Shown: positions 33,545 to 45,212, counted from the first letter of the stretch. The stretch: 64,000 nt of DNA from Cervus elaphus (GCF_910594005.1 NC_057835.1:48260001-48324000); one strand, 5' to 3'. A program made the numbers and translations. Notes: generated by a model not told the origin, from the sequence alone.

Positions 33545-34768
33545 TATCTGACAAGTGACCTGTATTCTGAATAGATAAAGTCATACAGATCAATTTAAAA
33601 AAGAAAACAGCCCTACTTTTTAAATTGTCTAAAACTTAAGACACTTCACAAAGGAAAAAAAAAAGTATCAAAGTAGCTGATAAGCCTATGAAGATATATT
33701 CATTGTCATTAGGGGCATATAAATTAGAACCACAGTGAGAAACAATGTCATACTCCTAGAATAGTCAAAACTTCAAAAGATCAGCAACATCAAGTCCCTG
33801 AGGGTGTGGAGCAATCAGAGCTCCCTTTCAGTGTGAGAGGAAATATACAGTGTTGCAACTACCTTCCCAAAACTGTCAGCAGCTCTCAAACCTAAACACA
33901 GTAAATGTAAAGTTAAATACATACTTGCCCAGTGACTCAGAATTCTACTCCTAAGTATTTCCAAGAGAAATTAAGACATATAGCCATGTAAAGAATTCTA
34001 CATGAATATTCATAGCAGTTTTATTCATAATACTCTGAAAGTGTAAACAACTTAAATGTCCATCAGCAGAGAATGGATCAACAAATTATGGTTGATAATG
34101 GCTCTATGCAACATTAAAAGAGATTAAAAAAGATTACTTTTTTAAAGATTACTTTTTTAAAGATTAAAATGATTACATTAAAAAAGATTACTTGGACTCA
34201 CATCAACATGACTGACTCTTATAGACACTGTATTGAAAGAAGCCAGACCCAAAAGCAAACAGACTGTCTATGATTCCATTTAAATGAGGTATGAAAACAG
34301 GCAAAAACCGCCTATGGTGATAAAAAATAGAAGATGCTGTAAGGGGTTGGAACTAATTGGAAGAGGACCCGAGGGAATTTCCTGGGAGAATGGAATTGTC
34401 CTATATCTGATTAGGGTATTGGTTATGCTGAAGCTGAAGTATCAATACCTTGGTCACCTGATGAGAAGAGCCGACTCGTTGGAAAAGACCCCGATGTTGG
34501 AAAAAATTGAAGGCAGAAGGAGAAGTGGGCAGCAGAGGATGAGATGGTTAGGTAGCATCACTGACTCAATGGATTTGAACTTGAGCAAACTCTGGAAGAT
34601 AGTGGATGGAGGAGCCTGGCATCCTGCAGTCCATGGGGTCACAAAGAGTCAGATGTGACTTAGTGACTAACAACAACAATGTTGATTACAGGGTGAACAC
34701 GCTTCTCAAAGCTCATCAACTGTATATTTAAGGTGTATGCATTTTATTATCTGTAAAATAAAAATATT
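33545..34768 (+). mobile_element. Old L1M 3' region, split by BovB
   Basis: L1 ORF2 end/3' UTR at 33545-34428 ('ggcatataaattagaaccac', 'caacttaaatgtccatcagc', 'gattccatttaaatgaggta') and 34679-34768 ('aaagctcatcaactgtatat', A-rich end). A BovB fragment separates the parts. The region 34125-34195 holds a local 'aaagattactttttt' repeat, about three units. Confidence 0.8.
34429..34678 (+). mobile_element. BovB LINE 3' end, nested in L1
   Basis: Plus-strand BovB; translation shows 'SQMRCDLVTN'-like C terminus and 'GHLMRRADSLEKT' near 34452. About 250 bp, 5'-truncated, ending 'agtgactaacaacaacaa'. It is younger than the L1 it interrupts. Confidence 0.85.
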
Positions 34769-34769
34769 A

Positions 34770-35300
34770 TGATAGGTACCAGGAATGCAATGATGAACAT
34801 AATAGATGGGGCCCCTGCCTTCATGGATTTTGGAGTCAGATGAGTGAGAAAAACATTAAATAAGATCGGGATGGGGAATAAGTGTAAATCTATGGCTGAT
34901 TCATATCAATGTATGACAAAACCCACTGAAATGTTGTGAAGTAATTAGCCTCCAACTAATAAAAAAATTAAAAAAAAAATTGCATGAGAGATAAGCCTTA
35001 TGCAATGATGTTCTGGTAGGATAAAACAAGGGAATACTCAGGAGAGCTTAGTGTCCCAAAAGAGATGACATTTAAGCAGATTCTTATAGGATGAGAAAGA
35101 GTGACTCAGGTGAAGTTGAAGAGGCAATTAAAGAAGAATTTCCTAAGAACTTGGAAAGTGGAAAAAGCAAAACTCACTTATTCAAGGAATGGAAGTAAAA
35201 TGTGACTAGAACATGAAGAAGAATGGGGAAAGTGACAAAAGAGGACAGTCAGGGGCCAGAGAGTAAAAAATCTTCTGAATCATATTAAGGGAGCTGTGGT
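34770..35300 (-). mobile_element. L2 LINE fragment, interrupted by an L1 tail
   Basis: 'ggggcccctgccttcatgga' (34808) and, after the interruption, 'gatgacatttaagcagattc' and 'caaggaatggaagtaaaatg' follow reverse-complement L2 order. Diverged. Confidence 0.5.
34868..34978 (+). mobile_element. Ruminant L1 3' tail, about 110 bp
   Basis: 'ctatggctgattcatatcaa', 'gttgtgaagtaattagcctc' and a terminal A run give a good match to the youngest ruminant L1 3' end in this window. Severely 5'-truncated and inserted in L2. Confidence 0.8.
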
Positions 35301-36899
35301 ATGTTGCTGAGGCAAGGAGAATGTGGTGGTTGGCTTTATTTTGTAGAATGATGTGGTTGGTCTAGCACACCTACGAGGTTTCCTCCTGTACTCATTTTTC
35401 CTTTGTTTAATATTAACAAAAATTTTTATCTGGGCATGACTGCATGCCCAGAGCAAAAGCATCATTTCCTAGCCTAACTTGCAGCTCTTTGTGGCCATGT
35501 TGCTAAGTTCTGGTCAAGGGGTTGTAAATTCTTGGGAGATTTCTCTAGGAGACAGCTGGGGCATGCCCACATTCTTCATTTCCTGTTCTTCCTGCTCCCA
35601 GAGACTTGGCTGTGGCCTTGAAGGATGCTTGAGGATGCTGGCCACAGTGATCCTAAGGTCAGATCCTGAGGACCTCAAGAAGAGCTTACATAGTAGTCCT
35701 GAGTGACAAGCCTTCAGACTTTTGTGAGAAGGAGAGGGAAAGGAAGAGAGGGAAGAGAGAAGAAAAAGCATGTTGGGAATTTTTTGCTAATTCTAGGTGA
35801 AGCTAGTCCTGACTCAGATTTCCGTTTTTAAAAAATCATCCTAGCTTCGTTGTGATTCCTTGAACACACAGTTTCATCCACTTTCCTTTGATATTTTGCT
35901 TTCTCTTTGGTTTCCCTGTCCTTTGGGAAGTTAAATGATGAAAATGAAACCATCTTTTATCAACACACAACACTTGATGGTTTTACTTTCAGTTTCTGCA
36001 AGTGGCTGGTTTAAGGTATAGGAAAATGATTGACATGGTCCACGATTATAAGCTAATTACCAAGAACATGGGAACCAAATCCCAATAAATGGGTTGCCCC
36101 CCTCCAGTTCATCTTGAGCAAAGTTGATTAGCATCTTAAATAGGAAAGTTGCATGACTCTCATATCTGAGTAGTTGTAAACTGTTAGCTTATAATAATGA
36201 TTTACTACATCAGCAATATCAGACTCCAGTTTTAGAAAATGATGAACTAGTTAGGACTTAAAACACTTTACTCAAAAATAAACAAAAAACTTTTCTTTCT
36301 GCAAGGAAGAAATACAGGCAGGATCGGTGCATAGTGATGGTATGGAAAAGGACCATTTCTTCCCTATATTAATCTGAAACCTCTGGGATGTTTCTGGACA
36401 ACAGAGCTGCCTCCATTCCCTCCCATCCCCCACCTCAGTGTTCACCAGGACCTCAGTATCCTAACACTAACAATTTGCATGATGTTTTGAACAGTTAAAT
36501 CATGTTACTTCCTTTCAATGTGTCAAACAGAAGATGAAGCTAATGTTAAAAAGCACAATAAAGCAAAAACCATTACTACTGTGCTTAGAACAGAAGGACA
36601 TTATGAGCTAAAAATGTTTTAAATTAGTTTTTAATGTGAAAATTAAAGGCATTATAAATCCATCACATGAACAGGATTGTAATTTCCAGTCGATGCAAAG
36701 AAAAAAAATATCCTGATAGGAAGGGTTTTAAAGCACCGGAACAGATCACCGGAGGAAATTTGTCAAGGTGGTTTCTCTGGAGATGTTTAAAGGGGAAGAA
36801 GCCCATCTTTTCATAGCTGGTGCAGAAGAAACTTGGGATGAGGCATGTGGCTGAAATTGCTGGCAATGGAGGGTTTGTCTCTTCTACTGTTTTAAAAGT
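35301..36899. other. Repeat-poor block
   Basis: No gene or interspersed repeat recognised over 1.6 kb. Positions 35726-35768 are GA-rich simple sequence. Confidence 0.45.
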
Positions 36900-37752
36900 T
36901 CTGTGCAAAGGGAATGTCTTCAGAAAATCTTGGAGTTGGAGAAAATTTTTGAAAGCTCAGCATCATTACTAACCGAAGAAATGCATATTAAAAACAAAAC
37001 GAGACATTATGACCTTCTTACCAGAATCTTTGTAATTGAAATAGCTACTAACACCAGGGTCTGGCTGGAAAGGGGAGTAATTCATCTTTTACTCATTGTT
37101 GCTAAAGTGTGAATTGCTGCAACCTCTTCAGAAAAGTGTTAGGCAGGTTTTTTGGGGGGGAATGTTGGGGAGGGAGGTGTCTTTGTTTTTTATGAAGTTA
37201 AATAAGCAACTCCTGTGACTCTGCAATTCTACTCTTAGGTATTTGCCCAAGAAAATGGAAATATGTCCAAACAAAGTCTCGTATCATAGGAGCTTTATTC
37301 AAAATAGCTACAAACTGAAAGTAACCTAGGTGTCTGTCAATCAGAGAAGGGAAGAAAGGACTAAAACCAGCAATGGTATAGTTTCTGCACAGCTTTAAAA
37401 AGAAGTGAGTGGCTGATGCATGTAACAGTATGAATAAAATCACAGACTTCGTGCTGAACGAAAAAAACCAGGTGCCATAGTGCCTACTGTATTATCTCAG
37501 TGACGTGTGGTTCAAGAGAAGGTAGAACTAAGAGATGGAGGAGAAGCACCGGAATAGCACGCCCCCCTAGGCCTAGAGCCTGGGGGAAAGGGTAATGTGT
37601 GACAAGTTCTGGTTGAGCAAGGGACATAAGAGAAACCTTCAGGGGTGATAGAACTTTCCACTGTCTCCATCTAGGTTGTGATTGCGTGGTGTATACATAT
37701 GTAAAAAATTATTGCATTGTTCAATTTGTACTAAGCCTATCTTACTGTTTGT
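36900..37752 (+). mobile_element. Old L1M 3' region
   Basis: 'gaaatgcatattaaaaacaa', 'attctactcttaggtatttg', 'ttattcaaaatagctacaaa' and 'ggtgtatacatatgtaaaaa' are consecutive L1 ORF2-end/3' UTR landmarks. Broken frame. Confidence 0.75.
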
Positions 37753-37756
37753 ATGA

Positions 37757-37948
37757 CTTCCCTGGTGATTCAGGGGTGAAGAATCTGCCTGCAGTGCGGG
37801 AGACCCGGGTTTGATCCCTGGGTTGGGAAGATCCCCTGGAGAAGGGAATGGCAGCCCACTCCAGTATTCTTGCCTGGAGAATCCCATGGACAGAGGAGCC
37901 TGGTGGGCTACAGTCCCTGGGATTGCAAAGAGTCAGACACAACTGACT
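37757..37948 (+). mobile_element. Bov-tA SINE
   Basis: Full body with tRNA head; A box altered ('tggtgattcagggg'), B box 'ggtttgatccc'. It lies exactly between a plus-strand and a minus-strand L1 piece. Confidence 0.9.
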
Positions 37949-39500
37949 TTATTTCTTTATCTATTTATCAGTTGATGGACACTTGGGTTGTTTCCATTTC
38001 TTAGCTATTGTAAATAATGCTTCTGTGAACATGAAGATGCAGATATCTCTTCAGCATAATATTTTCATTTCCTCTGGACATATTCCTGAAAGTGGAATTG
38101 CTGGATCATATAATAACTCAGATGGTAAAGAATCTGCTGCAATGCAGGAGAGCCAGGTTCAATCCCTGGGTCAGGAAGATCCCCTGGAGAAGGAAAAGAC
38201 TACATGCTGCAGTATTCTCGCCTGGAAAATTGCATGGACAGAGGATCCTGGTGGGCTGCAGTCCATGGGGTTGCAAAGAGTCAGCCATAACTGAGGGACT
38301 AACATTTTCACACTTCCATGGCAATTTAATTTTTAATTTTTTGAAGAGCTTCCATACTCTTCCAAAATGGCTATACCACTTTACTGTCCTACTAACAGTG
38401 CACAAGGGTTCCCTTTTCTCCACATCTTTGCATATGTTATCTCTTATTAATAATAGACATCCTCACAAGTGTGAGTTGATATCTCTGTGTTCCTGATTTG
38501 TATTGCTCTAATGATTAGTGATATTGAGCATCTTTTTATGTACCTTTTGGCTATTAATATATCTTCTTTGGAAAAATGGGTATTTTCCTATTTTTTAATC
38601 TGATAATGATGATTTTGCTATTAAGTTGTATGAGTTCTTTATGTATTTTTAATATTAACCCCTTAGCAAGTACATGGTTCGCAAATATTTTTCCCACTTG
38701 ATAGGTTGACTTTTTGTTTTGCTTGCCTGTGCATAAGTTTTTTAGCTTGATGTAGTCTCACTTGTTTTTTTTTTTTTTTCTTCCTTGTGTTTTAAGTGAC
38801 ATATCCAAAAAGTAATTGCCAAGACCCATGTGAAGGAGCATTTTTCTTGTGTTTTCTCCTAAAAGTTTTCTGGTTTTTATGGATCTTATGTTTCAGTCTT
38901 TAATTCACATTAAGTTAATTTTTGTTAGTAGTGTAAGACAGGGGTCTAGTTTCATTCTTTTACCCATGAATATCCAGTTTTCTCAGCATCATTTATTGAA
39001 GGGACTATATTTTTCACTGAGTATTCTTGGCCTCTTTGTCAAATATTAGTTAACCATATTTGTATGGGTTTATTTCTGTTCTCTAGATTCTGCCCCATCA
39101 GTCTATGTGTCTGATTTATATAAATAAGTACCATACCATTTTGTTTACTGTAGCTTTATAATATGGCTTGAGATCAGGAAGTGTGATGCCTCTCTCTTTG
39201 TTGTTCTTTCTCAGGATTGTTTTGCTATTTGGGTCTTTGGTGGTTCCATATAAATTTTAGGATTTTTTAAACATTGTTTTTAAATGTCATTCTAATATTG
39301 ATAGAGAGTGCATTGAATCTGTTGATGGCTTTGTGTAGTGTGGATATCTTAACAACTTTAATTCTTCCAATCCATGAACATGGAATAATTTTTTATTGTG
39401 TTGCCTTCAATTTGTTTTTAATGTTTCCTAGCTTCAGTGTAGAGCTATTTCACTTCCTTGGTTAAATTTATTTTTAAGTATTTATTATTGTAAATTTCAA
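37949..39500 (-). mobile_element. Old L1 ORF2 3' half, interrupted by a SINE
   Basis: Reverse-complement L1 ORF2 (37949-38112 and 38311-39500): 'ggttgtttccatttcttagc', 'cactttactgtcctactaac', 'tgggtttatttctgttctct', 'attcttccaatccatgaaca'. This covers the region after the reverse transcriptase. The frame is destroyed. Confidence 0.85.
38113..38310 (+). mobile_element. Bov-tA SINE nested in L1
   Basis: Starts within the tRNA head ('aactcagatggtaaagaatc'), B box 'ggttcaatccc', and complete body. It splits the minus-strand L1, giving a relative age. Confidence 0.9.
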
Positions 39501-39954
39501 GCACTTTAGATTGTGTATCCTGTCATTAAAAAAAAATAATAGTAAAATGAATGAATGGAGCATGTATGCAATACATCCTTTATAACTGTATCTTTTGGAA
39601 CAAAATGTATTTGGGGTATAAAGATCATGATTGTTGATGGTAATTGTGAATTCACGTTAGATAGTCTTGATATTTTTTGTGTGCTGACTTGATGCTTTTG
39701 ATACCAGAAATCCCTTTTTACTATGCTTACTTATGGAAATAAACATACATTCATTTAAATTCATCAGCTGCATTATTGAACTTCATAGTCAATATCTTGG
39801 TGTTGCAGGGTAACTATATATTATATTATGTATAGCCCTGTGGTAAAATTAATTAGACTGCAAGAATAGAAAGTCATGATGCATTTGATAGGTCCGTCTC
39901 TTAAGTTATGAAGCCATGATTTGAAGCCATCCTAGACTGTGTTAAAATGAAGAG
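39501..39954. other. Nothing recognised
   Basis: AT-rich, no gene or repeat supported. Confidence 0.4.
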
Positions 39955-39966
39955 TGGACTTAGGAA

Positions 39967-40454
39967 AAGTGAAGTGAAAGTTCCTCAGTTGTGTTCGACT
40001 CTTTGCAACCCCATGGACTGTACAGTCCATAAAATTCTCCAGGCCAGAATACTGGAGTGGGTAGCCATTCCCTTCTCCAGGAGATCTTCCCAACCCAGGG
40101 ATCGAACCCAGGTCTCCTGCATTGCAGGCAGATTCTTTACCAGCTGAGCCACCAGGGAAGACCAGGAATACTGTAATGGATAGTCTTTCTCATCTCTAGG
40201 AGATCTTCCCAACCCAGGGATCGAACCCAGGTCTCCTGCATTGCAGGCAGATTCTTTACCAGCTGAGCCACCGGGGAAGACCAAGAATACTATAGTACAA
40301 CCCCATGGACTGTACAGTCCGTAAAATTCTCCAGGCCAGAATACTGGAGTGGGTAGTCTTTCCCATCTCCAGCAGATCTTCCCAACCCAGGAATCAAACC
40401 AGGGTCTCCTGCATTGCAGGTGGATTCTTTACCAACTGAACTACTAGGGAAGCC
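39967..40454 (-). mobile_element. Three-headed Bov-tA SINE inserted as one unit
   Basis: Three tRNA heads in tandem on the minus strand: 40283-40454, 40164-40282 and 39967-40163. The outer two carry Bov-A bodies, the middle one lacks most of it. A single perfect 12-bp target-site duplication, tggacttaggaa (39955-39966 and 40455-40466), brackets all three. Matching blocks recur at an offset of 292 bp (40011 and 40303). Confidence 0.88.
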
Positions 40455-40466
40455 TGGACTTAGGAA

Positions 40467-41190
40467 GGATTACTGTCAAATCTCAGTTGTATCACACACT
40501 ACCTCTAACCGAATTGTTTTTCATTTTTGAGTTTTATTTTCTTCTTCTCTAAAAGAAGGACCAGTAATACTTGCCTCAGAAATTCACTTGAACAAGTAGA
40601 ATAAAATAATATTTGTGAAAATGCCTAGCATAAGGGATAATACATATTAGGTTAAAGCACAGTAAAGCTTCACTCCTTCCTTTCAGGGCTCCCTGAAGCC
40701 ACATGAAGCATCTAGACTCGGAGTTCTTCCTTTTTGCTAAACCACCACATGGTCGGCCACTCCTAGCCTGCATAGCAGAAGCATCTAGGTGAACTCTGAA
40801 ATAGATGAAGGTACCCTTGATGCATGCTGGGTTGTGGCCTGGATTGTCTTCCAGCCCCTTCTGGACCTTATTCTCTGCTTATTCATTAAATTTAATGTAC
40901 CTTCCCTTTAGCTCCCCTTCACAAAACTCATGGTATTTTGAATCAGATACATTTCCCAGAGGATATTTGCAGCCAGGTCTCATATTATGTGCTGTATCAC
41001 AGTTGTATCAAATAGCCAGGGAATGATAATATCAAAAGTCTAGAACCACTAACCCAGAGTGGTAGAGTGGGTTGCCTGGGTGGGAGAGCCTAAAGCATAC
41101 CAGGTCCTTTATGTGCATTTGGTTTTGGATATTTGTTTACCCCATAGATCCAGCCTTACCCATCTTCACCCAACTCAGACCCTGGTAGGA
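40467..41190. other. Nothing recognised
   Basis: No gene or repeat supported over about 720 bp. Confidence 0.4.
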
Positions 41191-42405
41191 CCACATCACC
41201 CAGGCTCCCCTGACCTCTGATTTCCAGTCGGGAAACACCAGCAGGAGACCAAAGGGCAGGAGGAGAGTGAGGTTGAAGTGTTTATTTCTCTTCTCCCCTA
41301 TCAGTTCAGTTCAATCGCTCAGTCGTGTCCGACTTTGTGATCCCGTGAATCGCAGCACACCAGGCCTCCCTGTCCATCACCAACTCCCGGAGCTTATACA
41401 AACTCATGTCCATCGAGTCGGTGATGCCATCCAGCCATCTCATCCTCTGTCGTCCCCTTCTCCTCCTGCCCCCAATCCCTCCCAGCATCAGGGTCTTTTC
41501 CAATGAGTCAACTCTTTGCATGAGGTGGCCAAAGTACTGGAGTTTCAGCTTCAGCCTCAGCCCTTCCAGTGAACACCCAGGGCTGATCTCCTTTAGGATG
41601 GACTGGTTGGATCTCCTTGCAGTCCAAGGGACTCTCAAGAGTCTTCTCCAACACCACAGTTCAAAAGCATCAATTTTTTGGTGCTCAGCTTTCTTCACAG
41701 TCCAACTCTCACATCCATACATGACCACTGGAAAAATCATAGCCTTGACCAGATGGACCTTTGTTGGCAAAGTAATGTCTCTGCTTTTTAATATGCTATC
41801 TAGGTTGGTTATAACTTTCCTTCCAATGAGTAAGCGTCTTTTAATTTCATGGCTGCCGTCACCATCTGCAGTGATTTTGGAGCCCCCCCCCCCAAAATAA
41901 AGTCTGACACTGTTTCCACTATCTCCCCATCTATTTCCCATGAGGTGATGGGACCAGATGCCATGATCCTAGTTTTCTGAATGTTAAGCTTTAAGCCAGC
42001 CTTTTCACTGTCCTCTTTCACTTTCATCAAGAGGCTTTTTAGTTTCTCTTCACTTTCTGCCATAAGGGTGGTGTCATCTGCATATCTGAGGTTATTGATA
42101 TTTCTCCTGGCAATCTTGATTCCAGCTTGTGCTTCTTCCAGCCCAGCGTTTCTCATGGTGGACTCTGCATATAAGTTAAATAAGCAGGGTGACAAGATTG
42201 AGAGCAGCTGCAATCTGCTACCTGAGGCCATGGCACCTGTTGGGCAGGACCTCTCATTTGGCTCAGGTCTCTTCAGGCTTCTTTAGCAGCTCTGTCCCCT
42301 TCAGTCCTAGAGGTGGTATCTACCTCCCACCATTGCTGGCCCAGAGGTGACCCCACCCCTACCCCTGCTGGTTCCATTAAGCCCTCCTGTGCCTTTGTCA
42401 GTGCT
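41190..42405. mobile_element. Old unassigned repeat hosting a BovB insertion
   Basis: 41190-41302 ('gggaaacaccagcaggagac') and 42202-42405 ('cctgttgggcaggacctctc', 'ccattaagccctcctgtgcc') look like two halves of an old LTR-like mammalian repeat. Class and limits are uncertain. Confidence 0.35.
41303..42201 (-). mobile_element. BovB LINE, 5'-truncated, frameshifted at a G run
   Basis: Minus-strand BovB from inside the reverse-transcriptase domain to the 3' end. The catalytic YADD is present ('NNLRYADDTTLMAESEEK', near 42080). Two frames of 140 and 211 codons overlap because a run of 11 C on the plus strand (41883-41893) replaces the usual short tract before 'SKITADG'. Other than that shift the C-terminal frame is open. 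Confidence 0.93.
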
Positions 42406-42411
42406 TCTTAC

Positions 42412-42842
42412 TGTGTTAATTTTCTATCGCTTCCATAACATGACCACAGATTCTGTCTTAGAACAGTGTATATGTATGTTAGAAGTCTGTCATAGGTCTT
42501 ACTGGGCAAAAATCAAGGTTAGGTAGGGAGACTCCAGGGAAGAATCTGCTCCCTTATCTTTTCTGGCTTCTAGAGGTGCCCACATTCCTTGACTTATGGT
42601 CCCTTCCTCCATCTTCAAAGCCAGCAACAGCAGATTGAGTCCTCGTAGCCAATCTCTCTGACCCCCTCTTCTGCCACTGTGTTCCACTTTTAAGATTGGG
42701 CCTACTCAGGTAGTTTAGGATAATTTCTCCATCTCAAGGTTCTTAACATCAATCAATCCAGCAATGTTCCTTTTGCCCAAGTTCCACGTTTCCAGGGATT
42801 AGAATGTTAGCATCTTCGATGGCCTTTCTTCTGCCTACCGAA
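42412..42842 (-). mobile_element. MLT1-type solitary LTR (old endogenous retroviral LTR)
   Basis: Reverse-complement MaLR LTR: 'gtgttaattttctatcgctt', 'cttcctccatcttcaaagcc', 'ccagggattagaatgttagc', 'cttctgcctacc'. No internal genes. Confidence 0.8.
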
Positions 42843-42846
42843 GCTT

Positions 42847-43089
42847 GTTGTTCAGTTGCTAAGTCATGCCCACCTCTTTGCGACCCTATGGACTGCAGCA
42901 TTCCAGGCTTTCCTGCCTCCAAATATCTCTTGGAGCTTGCTCAATCTCGTGTCCATTGAGTTGGTGATGCCATCCAACCATCTGATCCTCTGTTGCCCCC
43001 TTCTACCCTCAGTCTTTCCCAGCATCAGGGTCTTTTCCAGTGAGTCAGCTCTTCACATCAGGTGGCCAAAGTATTGGAGCTTCAGCTGA
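42847..43089 (-). mobile_element. BovB LINE 3' end, 5'-truncated
   Basis: About 240 bp of the BovB 3' terminus on the minus strand, abutting the MLT1-type LTR. The frame is damaged. Confidence 0.88.
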
Positions 43090-43139
43090 AACACTAAATT
43101 CTCTTCATTTACCCTTTTGTGTTATCTGTTTCCTACCAG

Positions 43140-43265
43140 CACACTGATAAAGTATTCTTTAATCCCATTCCCTAGTGACTCCGTGATATATAAGTGTTGT
43201 TTCACAGATGAGAAGATTGAGGACAGAAACCAGTCAGCTAAATTTGGATTTACTATACCCAATAC
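43140..43265 (-). mobile_element. Probable MIR fragment
   Basis: 'ctttaatcccattccctagt' and 'tttcacagatgagaagattg' fit reverse-complement MIR. Weak elsewhere. Confidence 0.45.
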
Positions 43266-43269
43266 TAGG

Positions 43270-43693
43270 TAATTTTAAATGATGTTTGGCTAGTTTAAAA
43301 AAAGAATCAGAAAATCCAAAATTGTTTATGTCTTCTAGCTGCTGAAACTACCCATGAAATTTCATAAATATTGCCTAATTCAAGGCAGAATTGTTTGGTC
43401 TACAATATGTGTATGTAAAATACATATGCATTTATGTATTCTGCCCAACATCCACAACCCAAATGTCATAACCCAGGATAAAGAAGAGGGAGTAGAAGAA
43501 AGAATCTGTATCAGGAGATTTTAACTTTGAAAAACTGTGGAATAAGGGAGGTTCACTTTATTCTGGTTCCTTTGTCCTCTCTGCTTCTGTCCTCATCTAG
43601 CCATTCAATTTAGTTTCTTCTTCTTCGTTCTCTACCCCCCCACCTCTATGTATCTAATAAGTCATTGCAGCTTTGGTATGAATTGTTTTAGTA
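43270..43693. other. Nothing recognised
   Basis: No gene or repeat supported. Confidence 0.4.
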
Positions 43694-43695
43694 TA

Positions 43696-43787
43696 TTGGG
43701 TTGGCCAAAAAGTTCATTTGGACTTTTCCAAAATCTGTGTTTTAACATAACATGGAGCAACGTGAAAAAACTTTTTGGCCAACCTGC
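43696..43787. mobile_element. 92-bp mariner-type MITE
   Basis: Left end ttgggttggccaaaaagttc and right end (reverse complement) with gggttggccaaaaagtt-like sequence form near-perfect terminal inverted repeats of about 19 bp. Both sides carry the TA dinucleotide (43694-43695 and 43788-43789) expected for Tc1/mariner. No transposase, so it depended on a full mariner. Confidence 0.85.
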
Positions 43788-43789
43788 TA

Positions 43790-44530
43790 TTATCTCCCCC
43801 AGGAGCATTGATGTGGTGAAAGAGGAGGTGTCTACAAAGCAGCTCGTCTTGTGTACTTAAAATGTTAGTAGATATGTTGGGCCCACGGGTCATTTGGTCC
43901 TGCCTGATTAAGGAGCCACTGCATTCATCTCACTGCTGATCGTGCGTACTAGATGAAGCGAAGAAACGGAGAAACTGTCCTGGCGAAGGAGCACGTGGCA
44001 GAACAACAGTCTAATTGAGAAGCCAAGGTTTGGATCTGCAGATTGTGCTGCTGCCGTTGTAGACAACCCAGGGGCAGATTCCATGTAGGGAGGCCAGGGC
44101 CACCATAAGCAGCTTTGAGTAGATCCAATAGCATGCAAGCCCTGTAGGACCAGGGGTTGATGTCTGGTTTCCTTGGTCTCCATATTCCCGATGCCCAGCA
44201 TACGTATTCTGTAGATTGTTGTTAAGTGAAGGACTGGGAGGAAGAGAGGAAGGAGAGAAAGAAGTGGCATTTTAGAGTCTGTAACCCCTCCGCCAAAGAC
44301 AAAGGGTGACTGTTTTTCTCTTGCTGTCTCTTGCCCCTCTTAAAGTAGAACACTCAAGGGTTGACTGACGTGTCTTGACAGCCAGAAAGAAGCAAAGCTC
44401 CACAGGAGGAATTAGCTGTTGATTTTGAAAGAGAATCTCCACTGCTGTCTCAACTAATGTGTTTCCCTTCCTAAGGGGACAATGATATTTGATGATAAAA
44501 CTGTATCAATAATACATATGTAACCTACTT
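43790..44530. other. Nothing recognised
   Basis: A 120-codon open frame on the minus strand (43908-44270) has no recognisable domain. No repeat supported. Confidence 0.4.
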
Positions 44531-44533
44531 GTT

Positions 44534-44757
44534 GGGGCCTCCCAGGTAGCACAGTGGTAAAGAAACCACCTACTAATGCAGGAGACACAAGAGCCATGAG
44601 TTTGATCCCTAGGTTGGGAACATGCCCTGGAGTAGAAAATGGCAACTTGCATTCCCACGCCAGTATTCTTCACTGGAAAATTCCATGGAGAATGGAGCCT
44701 GGTGAGCTATGGTCCATGGGGTTGCAAAGAGTTGGACACAACTGAATGAATGAGCAC
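44534..44757 (+). mobile_element. Bov-tA SINE, divergent
   Basis: Starts 'ggggcctcccaggtagcaca', B box 'gtttgatccc', body ends 'gttggacacaactgaatgaa'. More diverged than most copies here. Confidence 0.88.
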
Positions 44758-44772
44758 ACACACAATTTACTT

Positions 44773-44877
44773 GTAATAGAATGTTGTAGATCAACATATA
44801 AATGTATCAAAGCAACACGTGTGTGCCTTAAACTTATACAGTATTGCATGTCAGTTATATCTCAATAATAAAAAAAA
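44773..44877 (+). mobile_element. L1 3'-end fragment
   Basis: 'caacatataaatgtatcaaa', 'ttaaacttatacagtattgc' and 'gttatatctcaataataaaa' match an L1 3' terminus with A-rich tail. Confidence 0.65.
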
Positions 44878-44924
44878 GTCATGGATCAATTGGGAATTCT
44901 CTTGCCTAACATACTTCAATACAT

Positions 44925-45212
44925 TCTCCCGCTAATCACACCTCTTCATCCTCATGACTTACATCACTGAAGTCTCTGCTCACGTGTTCCTCTCTAAAGA
45001 TCATCTCCCACTTCATTACTGCCCCCTTCCCTTTTCCTCATAGCACATGCCATGGTATTACATTACATGATAACTGTTTATCCCCCCAGAATGAACGTCC
45101 GTGCAGCTAGGCACTTTCTCTGTTTTGTTTCCTGTTGTGTCCTCAGTACTGAGAACAGTCCTTGACCCAGAGTTGGCACTCAGGATATATTTGCTGAATG
45201 AATGAACCTGGC
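44925..45212 (+). mobile_element. L2 LINE 3' end
   Basis: 'catagcacatgccatggtat', 'agtactgagaacagtccttg' and 'atttgctgaatgaatgaa' follow the L2 3' end in forward orientation. Confidence 0.65.

Noticed and set aside
34125..34195. The 'aaagattactttttt' repeats considered as a regulatory array
   Set aside because: They sit within a decayed L1 and look like local slippage of an A/T-rich word.
39967..40454. Regularly spaced repeats considered as a CRISPR-like or satellite array
   Set aside because: The units are SINE heads and bodies in a vertebrate genome, bracketed by one target-site duplication.
43908..44270. A 120-codon minus-strand frame
   Set aside because: No recognisable domain or supporting context; two frames overlap here.
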